36,579 nt of DNA from Salisapilia sapeloensis (taxonomy: Eukaryota; Oomycota; Peronosporomycetes; Peronosporales; Salisapiliaceae): positions 1 through 36,579 of the forward strand of contig JAADVB010000196.1 in the NCBI GenBank assembly GCA_023334545.1, given 5' to 3'. Positions 28,053 through 36,579 of the stretch are shown one piece after another (the stretch's first letter is position 1; every line of letters starts with the position of its first letter). The notes below the pieces were generated by a model, which saw only the letters and a list, made by a program, of their open reading frames with translations, was not told the DNA's origin and did not search any database. A program made the translations under genes and the position numbers.

Positions 28053-29391
28053 ATATTAATTTACACAGAGTTTGTTCAAATGCAAGTATATACCATTCTA
28101 ACTCAAATAGCTTTGTAAGCTAATACATTTCTTTGAGTACTTTTAACTCATTAAAGGCGTATGCTGCACTAAGTCGAAAGATGGCAACTTTCGGTACATT
28201 TATGAAAATGACGTAGGATGAGAAATTGCCATTGGTACTCCTACATGATGTTGGGCAAATGACACCACAACCATGTATAATCAGGCTTACCTCTCTTCAT
28301 TCATGGATATGGCTGAAATTGGGTAGCAAACTTACCATCTTTGGCTACGTTCTTTATTTCGTAAGTGAACGACGAGCATGGTTGTGCTATACTCAATATC
28401 CTAAAGAAACCACACTTCGGCTAAAAGATATTATTCAAAAATAGTTTTTCTTGTTAAAGATGGCATGCATAACTAGTAGCGTCATGTAATAAACCAACTG
28501 ATTCAGTAGTGCTATAATCACATACGAGCATTGAACAATACCAAAACTATACAAATCTCAAGGAAATGTACGACACCGAATGTTTAAACTATCTGCCTGA
28601 GCTGCCCACAGGATATATATGTCTTAGACCCAACATCCATTAATTTATTACTCAGGTTTTTAAAGAGAAATGCCTTTATAGCTAATTTATCTTATTTTAA
28701 AATTAGTGGAGTGAAACAGGAAGACAGAAACCTGCACTTGGACAAATGGGTCGAGATTTAGGAAGATTTTTCACCTCCGCTGAATGGACCTACTTATCAG
28801 CCTTATTGTACTTCTACTACTGCTCGCTTGATTTTGATTTAATGCATTGCCAGTATGTACGCGACGTTTCATATTGATAGCCCAAATAAAACGAGAACGG
28901 ACGTAACAAGTTGATTTCTTTTTATATTGTATACGAAGCGATTTACTGTGAATAGAGTCACTCTAACTCTCCTATTCCATTAGCATCGAAGCAATAATAT
29001 GAATCATTCGCATGTATTCCGCCTTTAGGTTAAAAGGACTAAAGTTTATAGCCTAATACCAACAAAGGAGTTTGCCCCAACAACTATGAAGAATTATAAA
29101 TTACTAAAAATAATTAAAGTTCCAGATGGTTGATCAGGTAGATTTGGTGATATATAGTTTCCTTTTGGACAAGCTCATGCGTACCTGAACCAAGCGAATC
29201 CATTGTGCACTAAATTCGCTTTTGACATGACCGAAAGACATTGTACAATATCGTTCATGTTTGCAGGAAACTAAGACTGCATGAGTGCTAGTACTTATTC
29301 GTTGGAGCTAGTTGTAAGCAAAGGTTATTAATAATTTTGGGTTTGGGTAGAAAGATGGATCTATGACGTATCTGAAGTAGGATCATGCCGC
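28053..29391. other. Long AT-rich intergenic stretch
   Basis: No ATG frame with convincing codon use, and no tRNA, rRNA or tandem repeat that I can see. This is the longest featureless piece of the window. Confidence 0.5.
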
Positions 29392-29841
29392 ATGAAAATT
29401 CTAGACATGGGCTTTCTGATGTCTTATGGCCCAACTGGGAGCGTCGACTACATATTCAACTATGTGTCTGCCAGAACGAAACAATGGACTATCTTGTTCA
29501 CCGATCTGTTTTATCGTCCTATTATAAGCATATGTTCTGGGCTCACTCCACTTCACGTGTCTATTTGGCAAGAAGACAAGAAACACTTCCTCTTACAAAA
29601 TCTTCAGTCAAGATTTACTGTGTACGATTGCTCACTTTCGTATTTCATAGCGCTATGCTTGCATCCTCGGATTGATGACCCAGTACTCTTATTCGGCATG
29701 CAAACCAGGATTACGCAAACGCTTATATCCAGCTCTGCTTTCCATCATCGACGACCTTATCAACTCATAAATGACGTGCAGGCCGAATCGTCCACTTTGC
29801 CCTACTATTGCCTTTTAATTTTTAGCATTCTTCGCTATTGA
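29392..29841 (+). CDS. Questionable ORF of 149 residues
   Basis: ATG at 29392, no introns needed. The product is moderately hydrophobic (KQWTILFTDLFYRPIISICS) with no clear signal or family. A second frame over the same DNA (from 29385) is also open for 96 codons, so this may be a decayed element rather than a gene. Confidence 0.25.
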   Translation: MKILDMGFLMSYGPTGSVDYIFNYVSARTKQWTILFTDLFYRPIISICSGLTPLHVSIWQEDKKHFLLQNLQSRFTVYDCSLSYFIALCLHPRIDDPVLLFGMQTRITQTLISSSAFHHRRPYQLINDVQAESSTLPYYCLLIFSILRY

Positions 29842-30453
29842 GAAAAGGAGTGGTGCGCTTGATAATTGCACAAAGCTATATTCTATGTATCGGAAAGAAG
29901 TGGTACGCGCATGCTGCATGAATGCAAACTATATATGTTAGGATAGCTAAGCTAGCGTTTACGTAAATACAAACATCCTTCCTATACAAAGCGAGTGCAT
30001 GTCCAGTCATACCAAGACGCGAAGATGAAGATGAAAAGAAGACAAGCACAGCAGGCTAAGGACTATCAAAAGCTTTTGCTCGGATACTTTCTAACGAGAA
30101 ACTTACATATAACATACGCTCACAAAAACATCACATCAAATGGTGGATTAAAGCATATTGAGAACCTTTCGAATCCCACGAGGCCTCCCCACTGATTTCA
30201 TACAAGTCAGCATTGCTTGCTTTGATCGCCGCGGTAAAATGTAAATTGACACTGCTTAAATATCAGTCAACGCCCAAAGATTTACAAGGCAGACAATATA
30301 TATCATGCTTTCGCTGCAGTGGTGTTCTTGAAACATCCATCCAAATCATTTTTCTAGTCTGAATGGAACAGTGATATATAGGTAAATGCTGTCACTGTCG
30401 CTCTTTTCATACCCAAAGTCGGGCTTGACATTTACTTGCGATATGCACAGCGA
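29842..30453. other. Intergenic, AT-rich
   Basis: A weak frame at 30025-30195 (Lys/Gln-rich) has no supporting signal. Nothing else seen. Confidence 0.4.
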
Positions 30454-30680
30454 ATGGACAGTCGCAATCCTCCAGCAAGTTTGAAGTTTCGTCATTTTGC
30501 AATCTATTTCCAGCACGTCTTCTAGCAGGGCTTCAACTTGGCAGAGCCACGCACCGATCTTCCTCTCACGAACACGACCATGCCAACGGATATATCATGA
30601 ATCCTCCAATAGCATCGCGGAATCCACGAAAGCGGGTCGTACCCAAAGCTTGCGTTACCATGAAACTACCATTTTTATGA
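30454..30680 (+). CDS. Possible two-exon micro-gene, 63 residues
   Basis: Exon 1 30454-30478 (MDSRNPPA) and exon 2 30514-30680, joined by a 35-nt intron GTTTGA...CTATTTCCAG in phase 1. Exon 2 is open and basic, with GYIMNPPIASRNPRKRVVPK. Three overlapping frames here are partly open, which lowers confidence. No family recognised. Confidence 0.28.
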
Positions 30681-30840
30681 GCTCGTAAAGGAAGCGTGGC
30701 CAATCGATAGGCAGAATTTTAAATCCTAGATTTCATAGGTATCCGTTGTAAGTTCAGCCCTGTCGCTTCAGCATATAAAAATGCTTTCCATTTATGGTCC
30801 ACTGGGTCGTTTCGGGCAAAGCTACCAAGGAGTTGGACAG

Positions 30841-30858
30841 GCTCACTTCTCAATCGTC
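30841..30858 (+). promoter_or_regulatory. Inr-like core promoter of the 30907 gene
   Basis: GCTCACTTCTCAATCGTC is a close match by eye to the oomycete consensus GCTCATTYYNCAWTTT. It lies 49-66 bp before the ATG at 30907, a typical leader length for this motif. Confidence 0.5.
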
Positions 30859-30906
30859 CGTCCACTAAATACGTCTTAGGATCAAGAACGTATTCCGAAC
30901 ATCGTC

Positions 30907-31227
30907 ATGGCTTGCACCACACTTTCGAACGCTTCGCTCTCTGAAACTAACGCCAAGGTTTCATTCGAGCAAGCAAGAGTAATTGCACCCGAGGTATTCA
31001 TCCCAAACACATCTCGCACACACACGGATCCGGTTTCGCCAGTGCTTAACAAAGTCTGTGAACGGAAGCGATATTGTCAAGTTCGTTTCCGCAACGCGGC
31101 TCTGCAGCACAAGTGTGAATCAAATATTGAGGCACTAGCATACACCGCATCGGCAGACACGCTAAGCAATAACGCACTCATCGCTAAGAAAGCACTTCGA
31201 TACCGCAAGCTTCTTCCTGCTTGCTAA
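30907..31227 (+). CDS. Small orphan protein, 106 residues
   Basis: ATG at 30907, no introns. Ala/Ser/Asn-rich with five cysteines and a basic, helical C-terminal half (LIAKKALRYRKLLPAC). No signal peptide or membrane segment. The Inr-like element just upstream and the regular codon use make this the best supported of the small ORFs in the gene-sparse region. No family recognised. Confidence 0.55.
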   Translation: MACTTLSNASLSETNAKVSFEQARVIAPEVFIPNTSRTHTDPVSPVLNKVCERKRYCQVRFRNAALQHKCESNIEALAYTASADTLSNNALIAKKALRYRKLLPAC

Positions 31228-31513
31228 TTTTAATCGGCCCCATCGCCATTTAAGCACCAAGTCGAGCGAATTATAAATGCGAGCACGGTGCCTGAAGAGT
31301 ATGTCAAGTTGACGTAGTCTTTCCATGTAAATTATCCAAGTATAGAGTCAAAATGTTAAGTTCATATCGACTTCATCTCTTGCCTCATTTCTTCTGTATG
31401 GAAAACCTCTTGCGAGAATGTAGAGTTCGCTTTATCGGCATATCGACTTTTTGGATCGAAAAGAACAGAGAGTCGTTCGATCCATTTTTAAACTGTCTTC
31501 ATATTCTACAGGC

Positions 31514-33098
31514 ATGGCACCAACAGAGAATGCGAACGTGGTTATCCTCACTTTCAATGACGTCTACAAATTATTACCCCAAGGAAAACGTGGAGGTGCT
31601 TATCATGCTAAACTGTGTGCTTTGTTCAGATCGAATTACAATGCTTTATCGCGTGTAGGAGTTGCGGAGTTCGCTACTCAGTTGAGGCAGGTCAAGAAAT
31701 CTCTCTCTCCTCACGTCCCCATTATCGTAACTTTAAACGGGGATTTTCTATGGCGGAATGAACACGAATGCAAAGACAAAGGGTATGGAACTCGGTATCT
31801 ATTGATAGGAAGAATGAAGCTTATGATCTTTTTGTTTTCCAAGAGCTCTTATGATCGAATTATGCAACTACTTGGAGATTGATGTTGCCGTCGTTGGCAA
31901 CCAAGACTTCAATTTTGGAGTTAATGCATTGGAAGAGTTGCTATCGAAAGCTTCGTTCACGACTCTTGCTTCCAATATCCGAGTACGGTCGACTGGAAAT
32001 TTGATGGCGAACACCAAAGACACCTTCGTTCGACGTCTATCGAATGGTTTCACACTCGGTCTCTTTGGATTATGCACGACATCCACAGGCTGTACAGGTT
32101 TGGCAGGAAACAATGTATTTTTCGAAGATGAAACAGTTCATGCGAGACGATGTGTAGAATCACTTCGTCGTCAGAACGTCAATGCCATAATCTGCTTAAG
32201 CCATCTTCGCATTGCAGATGAAAGACGGATAGCTCGTCAGGTACCTGATATTGATGCCATCTTGAGTGGCCATGATCATGAGCCCGTGACTACTATCGAA
32301 AGTGGTACGTTCATCCACAAGTCAGGGCAAGATGCGCTATGGCTAGGACAGGTCGAACTACATTCTATTGCTCCTTCACATTGTACGTTTCCAAGGTTTC
32401 ATTTCCAATGGCGAATGCATAACAATATAAGCTACGAACCGAATGAAGACTGTCGTAAAATTATACAAACGTATTACGATAGGATTAGTGGAGAAGAAGA
32501 GCAGATACTAGGGTCGTGTGAGACTGACTTAGACTGTATGCAGTATGGGCTACGTGTACAGACGAGTACGATGGGCAGTTTGGTTGCCGATGCTATTCGA
32601 CAGACAGCTCAAGCCGATGTCGGGATCATGAATGGCGGAGGGATCGTGGGGGATACCGTATATCCGAGTGGGTTTCCATTGACTCCGACGTGGGTGTCGA
32701 CAACCATACCCTTTCAAGAAAACACTTGCGTCCATGTGCGCATGTCTGCTTCCGACCTAACCGACTTGTTGTTGTCACTATTACTAAAGTATCCGCTATC
32801 AAATACATGGCACCCTCATCTATCAGGTCTCTACGCGACGTACGAAACCTCTTGCTCTCCGACCAAGCTCTTCCTGTACCAGGACCCGAACCGATCGGTA
32901 CGAATAAACAGAAATGCGATCCTAAAGATAGCGATGCCGATGGCTTTGGCGAGGTACAAAGAAGTGGGAACGTATTTTGACAATGCGACCTACGAGGACA
33001 CTAGTATCGGTGTCCAGACTGCTTTGAGTACGTTCATCCGTCAACGATCACCCCTACGCTACTTTGCATCGGACAAACGGTTGACTTTTATTGAATAA
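31514..33098 (+). CDS. 5'-nucleotidase/UshA-family metallophosphoesterase with altered active site
   Basis: Exon 1 31514-31782 and exon 2 31844-33098, joined by a 61-nt intron in phase 2; 507 residues. N-terminal calcineurin-like domain: FNDVY (14-18), GDFL (76-79), GNQDFNFG (108-115), SH (209-210) and GHDH (232-235). The C-terminal 5'-nucleotidase domain holds the substrate-site phrase MNGGGIVGD. Family members remove phosphate from nucleotides or cyclic nucleotides. Here the invariant His of GNH(D/E) is Gln (Q110), and the loop after GDFL (WRNEHECKDK) is not the usual one, so activity may be lost or changed. No signal peptide; the ATG follows a TTCTACAG that could be a 3' splice site, so a 5' exon is possible. 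The stop is 7 bp from the convergent subtilisin stop. Confidence 0.82.
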
Positions 33099-33105
33099 GA
33101 ATGTA

Positions 33106-34706
33106 TTATTCATCCTCTTCAAGTTGCTTCCCATTCGTTCGACAGTGGATACCCAAAGCATCGGCTGCCCGACACACGTGCGGTAGTCCCCATCCGTAGA
33201 TATTATTTGGATACTTGTCATACGTCGTTGCCCCGCACGAACTTGGGACTAGAAAAGGTTTGTGCAGTCCGTGCCCTGCCGTTTTTATCAGGCTTTCCAC
33301 TATCTTCGTCCTGGACGATGCATCTAAAGATAGATTTCCACTGAGCAAGAGCGCGATGGCTCCAGAGACGTGTGGTGTCGCCATCGACGTTCCAGTTAGA
33401 CGTGCATAGTATGTGTCCGAGACGCTTAATGCCGATCGAATAGCAAATCCAGGCGTAACAAAGTCTGGTTTAATGACGCTGGAAGCAGCGTACGACGACA
33501 TGTTGATTGCAGGACCTTTCCCACTTCCACCCCATAAGGTCGACTGACCGATCAACGCACCCACAGCGATACTTTCTCGCCTCGCACCAGGGTAAAATAC
33601 ACTACTGCACTCGAAGCCGTTGGTATTGCCACTCGCAAAGACAGCGACAAGACCTGCTTTATCCCACACATCCAAGACTTCATCCAGCCACTTCCAGTCG
33701 TCGTATGCAGGCGACTGAGGACTCACGCCAAACGAGTTACTGATCACATGTGCGCCCAAGGTACAATTGGAATCGGATCCGTCACTTTTCGTGGGACACA
33801 AGACCCACTGGGCTGCATGTAGAAAGTCACTCTTGTTACATGCACCTTGGATATCGAACGCCTTGGCTGTAATCCACGTCGCGTCCGGTGCAACGCCAAT
33901 GCCCAATGATCCGACGGCTGTACCCATCGTGTGGGTACCATGCCCGACCACGTCGACGTTGTCTGGTGTCTTGTCACTCGGCTTGGTAGATGGTGTGAAC
34001 CAGAAGGAGTAGTCGAACGTATAGTTGGAGGAAGACGCACAAGGTGCCGTCGCATGGCGGCAGTTACCTAGAATGCTATGAACAATAGAAACACAAGTAG
34101 AGCTATGGGATCCGTACCTCGATAGGAGGACCAGAGTGCTTCATGCGTGTATCGGACACCAGAGTCGATGTTTGCGACGACGATGTTTCTACCTGTGATC
34201 CCAGCTTCCCACAGTCGCTCTGCACCGATCGCTCGGATGTTCGATTGCGCGTTGGATGTTAGTTTGAGCTCTTCACCCTGGAGACTACGCTGTCGAATGT
34301 CTTGCACTGGATGACTTAGATATAAAGCTTTCGAGTCCTGTTCCACAGCAGTAACCTCTGCAAGTTCGTGAAGAAAGTAGAAGAGGTCTGAGGACTCAAA
34401 ACCGTCCGGACGGGTGCGTAGTACAAGTGTATTGGAAATCCACAGCGGCTCAATTTGTACATCAGGATACGCTCTGAGTACATGCGCCTGGACAGTCTCT
34501 TGGGAAAGTTGAATCGACTCTTGGATGCTCGAATACAGCTCATGTCGCGAAACATGATCGATTTGACTTATGATTTCTCCAACGGACGGTTCTAAATGAA
34601 CCAAAAACACCGTTTCAACAGCTTCTGCATTCGAAATGGAAGCGAGTAGACTGCAGGACAATGCTAGAACGTACACGGAGCACGCACGCAGCATCCCACT
34701 TGCCAT
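33106..34706 (-). CDS. Secreted subtilisin-like serine protease (S8), two exons
   Basis: Exon 1 34706-34118 and exon 2 34067-33106, with a 50-nt phase-1 intron; 516 residues. A signal peptide is evident (about 1-29, hydrophobic core VYVLALSCSLLASIS). An inhibitor-I9-like prodomain follows (about 30-150). The catalytic domain shows the full triad: D181 in NIDSGV, H239 in GHGTH and S424 in GTSMATPH, and the oxyanion Asn N344 in ASGN. Several cysteines suggest disulfides. Such proteases are exported by oomycetes to digest protein or act on host tissue; which applies here cannot be read. The start is divergent from the 7TM gene. Confidence 0.93.
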
Positions 34707-35085
34707 GCTTCCGACTCAGATCTCACTCTAGATGGGCACCAATTAAGCATGAATTAATCTCGTCGCTCTAATCTATCCAATCACCCACCTCTGTTAAAGC
34801 CGTCGTCCACACACCCTCTGGTAAAAGTTCGATATCCTTCCGATCGGCCGATACTCGTGCGAGTGGCATGCTCGAGGTGCATTTAACGTTCCTCCAGCCG
34901 TCATTAGTTCACCAGCGACATCGCTGAGTACTCTCCACACGGCCCTTCCAACGTTCTATCCTTTTTTTCTCGGTTTCATTCGACCGACTCGATTTACCTA
35001 CTTTCGTTCTGGCCATTTGCCATCGATTCTTCCATCCCTCCATCCTCACTTTAACTCCTTTTCTTTCTCGTGAAACACAGTGTAC
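34707..35085. promoter_or_regulatory. Divergent promoter between protease and 7TM genes
   Basis: 379 bp with no ORF of merit, flanked by the two start codons. The right half is pyrimidine-rich on the plus strand (CTTTCTTTCTC-like leader), as before other starts here. Confidence 0.5.
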
Positions 35086-36355
35086 ATGGTACAACCGACA
35101 CTTGTCGTTGACACTTGTGCAAGTCCAGAACTCGTACCACTACTTGCACTCGAAAGTATTCTTGCTGCTATAATCGTCTGGCGAACAGCTCGACATATTT
35201 ATTGGCGCAGTCATGGTCGCCGCATCACCTTCCACCTCGTACGTACAGCTTCCTATGTACCTACGCTCTCTACTCTTATGATTTCATGTAATCTAGGTGC
35301 TATTAATTGCCTGTGCGCTCCGATGGTTCTCCTGGTACTCCCTCTGTGCCTCTTCCCTACTCGTCATCTTCACTCCCTTCCTGTGGTGGAGCCACTCGTT
35401 CCTCCTCCTCTGCGTTGCAGGCATCATCTTCCAGTGGTCCACAGCAGTCTCAGCTGGACACGCCTCCGCGAGAGACGTCCAGCGGACGAAACAGATCTCC
35501 TTCCATCACCCTCTCGTCTTTCTCCACACTGTCCACGTCCTCGTCTCTGCTGGCGGCAGCATCCACGCGCTCACCAATACTCTAACGACTACAGATAAAA
35601 TCTACTTGTTCCTATCTCTCCAAGACCCATTCATGTACGTCTTTCGTATACTGAACATGATCACGGCACTCGTGGACGGCTTGGTAGCGACGTTCATTGC
35701 TGTCCAGCTCTGGCGTCGACTCGTCGATGCCGCCATGTCGGACGAAATGAAGCGCAAGTCTCTCGTCCAAATGTTTCTCCTCGTAACTCCTCTCTGCCTC
35801 TCTCTCCTTCTCTACTTTGTCATGGACGCTTCTGTCGCCTTTGTTGGCTTTGACCGTACGTTTGGTCATGACATAAACATATTCGCCTTTTCTGTGCTGC
35901 AGTATTTCATTCCAAGTACTCTCATTAGCTATATCTTCCTCTACGTCATGCGACGAGTGGAAGCCAAGCACGTTACGCGGCTAGTTGTGATGCAAGACCA
36001 GTCGCTCGTGGAATTTGAAGAATGCTCCTCCCCTTGCGCATGGTGTACCCAGTACCAGCGCAATCCAGGGGAGTGCAACGCTTTCTTCCATCTGGACTGT
36101 GCTGAAGCACAAGGCATGAGGTACCCATCCCAACCTCGACCCAAGAACGATGGCTCTCCTCACACAATCGACTCAAGCTCCCACTCAAGTCCTTACAATC
36201 GAGATCGAGCACATACACCTCATGGGAGCATCCCGATGCTAGCACAAGAGAGGTACCCATTGACAGCAGCAGCAGACGAGAGACAGAGATACTTGTTATC
36301 ACAAGCAGCACGGAATAACGAGAGTTTTACGAGTCGCATCACCTTCTTTCGATGA
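35086..36355 (+). CDS. 7TM receptor-like membrane protein with Cys-rich tail, two exons
   Basis: Exon 1 35086-35238 and exon 2 35297-36355, joined by a 58-nt intron in phase 0; 403 residues. Hydrophobic segments near 15-33, 50-62, 69-98, 122-140, 165-188, 208-236 and 243-268 give about seven membrane spans. A cytosolic tail of about 130 residues follows. The tail starts with a cysteine cluster (C294, C298, C301, C311, C319, with H316) that could bind zinc, then becomes Ser/Pro/His-rich. The layout fits a GPCR-like protein, but I see no DRY or NPxxY and cannot name a family. The gene ends 71 bp before the coding part of the right terminal repeat, pointing towards it. Confidence 0.72.
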
Positions 36356-36426
36356 ACTGCTCTATCTTCTAGCTAGGCTGCTAGCAACCAACTACTAATA
36401 AAATCTTAAGTTGTTATACGTCAGTA

Positions 36427-36579
36427 TTAAAGCGAGTAGTGGGAGCACCAGAGTTTAGCATCCTGACGGATGTTCCATTGCTGTCGGATGCTGCCGACGG
36501 TGGCGACGTAGGTCTGTTGGAACGGAGGAGGTAGAGAACGTCGGCTGGACAGTCGAGGCGTGGCTACCTTTAGCTTTTC
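36427..36579 (-). CDS. 3' end of the same unidentified gene, right copy
   Basis: Reading leftwards from the last base, the frame is open to a TAA (RC of 36427-36429). The first 47 codons are identical to the left copy. The last three sense codons differ: CAC to TAC (His to Tyr), TCT to TCG (silent) and CTC to CTT (silent), and the stop is kept. Similarity ends after the stop. This pattern is what two paralogous coding sequences would show. The 5' part is outside the window. Confidence 0.55.
   Translation of the reverse strand, partial: EKLKVATPRLSSRRSLPPPFQQTYVATVGSIRQQWNIRQDAKLWCSHYSL
36439..36579. repeat. Right copy of perfect 141-bp inverted terminal repeat
   Basis: Exact reverse complement of bases 1-141. 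It lies 83 bp beyond the stop of the 7TM gene. See the left copy and the coding-tail entries for what the repeat encodes. Confidence 0.97.

Noticed and set aside
35086-35598. Unspliced reading of the first 7TM exon through its intron
   Set aside because: The unspliced tail is Pro/His-rich and non-hydrophobic, while splicing gives a continuous multi-span membrane protein.
1-36579. The whole window as one giant transposon (Maverick/Starship-like) bounded by the inverted repeats
   Set aside because: The cargo is ordinary housekeeping genes, there is no integrase, transposase, polymerase or capsid gene, and the repeat itself looks like the end of a coding sequence.
1-36579. tRNA, rRNA and CRISPR arrays
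   Set aside because: None recognised by eye; no regularly spaced repeats and no clear cloverleaf. A tRNAscan-SE and Infernal run would settle this.

Overview
The window looks like nuclear DNA of a zoospore-forming oomycete (stramenopile). The signs are many protein genes split by short GT-AG introns (mostly 50-91 nt), very compact gene spacing, start-site motifs resembling the oomycete Inr/FPR core promoter (near 9219, 11880 and 30841), and a basal-body gene (SSNA1/DIP13). I cannot name the genus. Where introns occur, exon joins below are my own readings, chosen for splice signals, phase and protein alignment.

Layout. 0-0.2 kb and 36.4-36.6 kb: a perfect 141-bp inverted terminal repeat. Each copy is the 3' end of one and the same open reading frame, running into the window from outside. 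0.2-4.5 kb (minus): a dTDP-glucose 4,6-dehydratase-like enzyme, a six-exon gene of unknown function, and an EME1-like subunit of the MUS81 nuclease. 4.5-6.4 kb: AT-rich, with broken or unresolved coding blocks. 6.4-7.9 kb (plus): an FAD monooxygenase. 8.4-11.3 kb: a Ser-rich unknown, a possible small plus-strand gene, XRCC3 in four exons, and a possible small gene. 12.1-16.6 kb: a CAMK-like kinase, a 4EHP-type eIF4E, and a 650-residue fusion of a BtuF-like domain, a Cys-rich DUF5522 domain and a DUF71/Dph6-like PP-loop domain. 16.6-24.0 kb: a giant EF-hand protein, a mitochondrial-type small protein, and THOC5. 24.4-26.2 kb: SSNA1 and two tentative genes. 26.2-31.4 kb: a gene-sparse stretch with a few small orphan ORFs of about 63-149 residues. 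31.5-36.4 kb: a 5'-nucleotidase-family protein, a secreted subtilisin, and a 7TM receptor-like protein.

How the genes relate. Most are unlinked housekeeping functions: homologous recombination (EME1, XRCC3), mRNA export (THOC5), translation control (4EHP), centriole/flagellum (SSNA1), nucleotide-sugar and nucleotide metabolism, secretion and signalling. Several pairs are divergent with gaps of 116-379 bp (eIF4E/fusion, mitochondrial protein/THOC5, subtilisin/7TM). Others are convergent with almost no spacer: the fusion and EF-hand genes share one TTAA as both stop codons, and nucleotidase and subtilisin stops are 7 bp apart.

The most interesting items are the fusion protein, whose domain set points to corrinoid (B12) handling, and the coding inverted repeat at the ends. 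The repeat is exactly one large de Bruijn k-mer long, so it also says something about how the contig ended.
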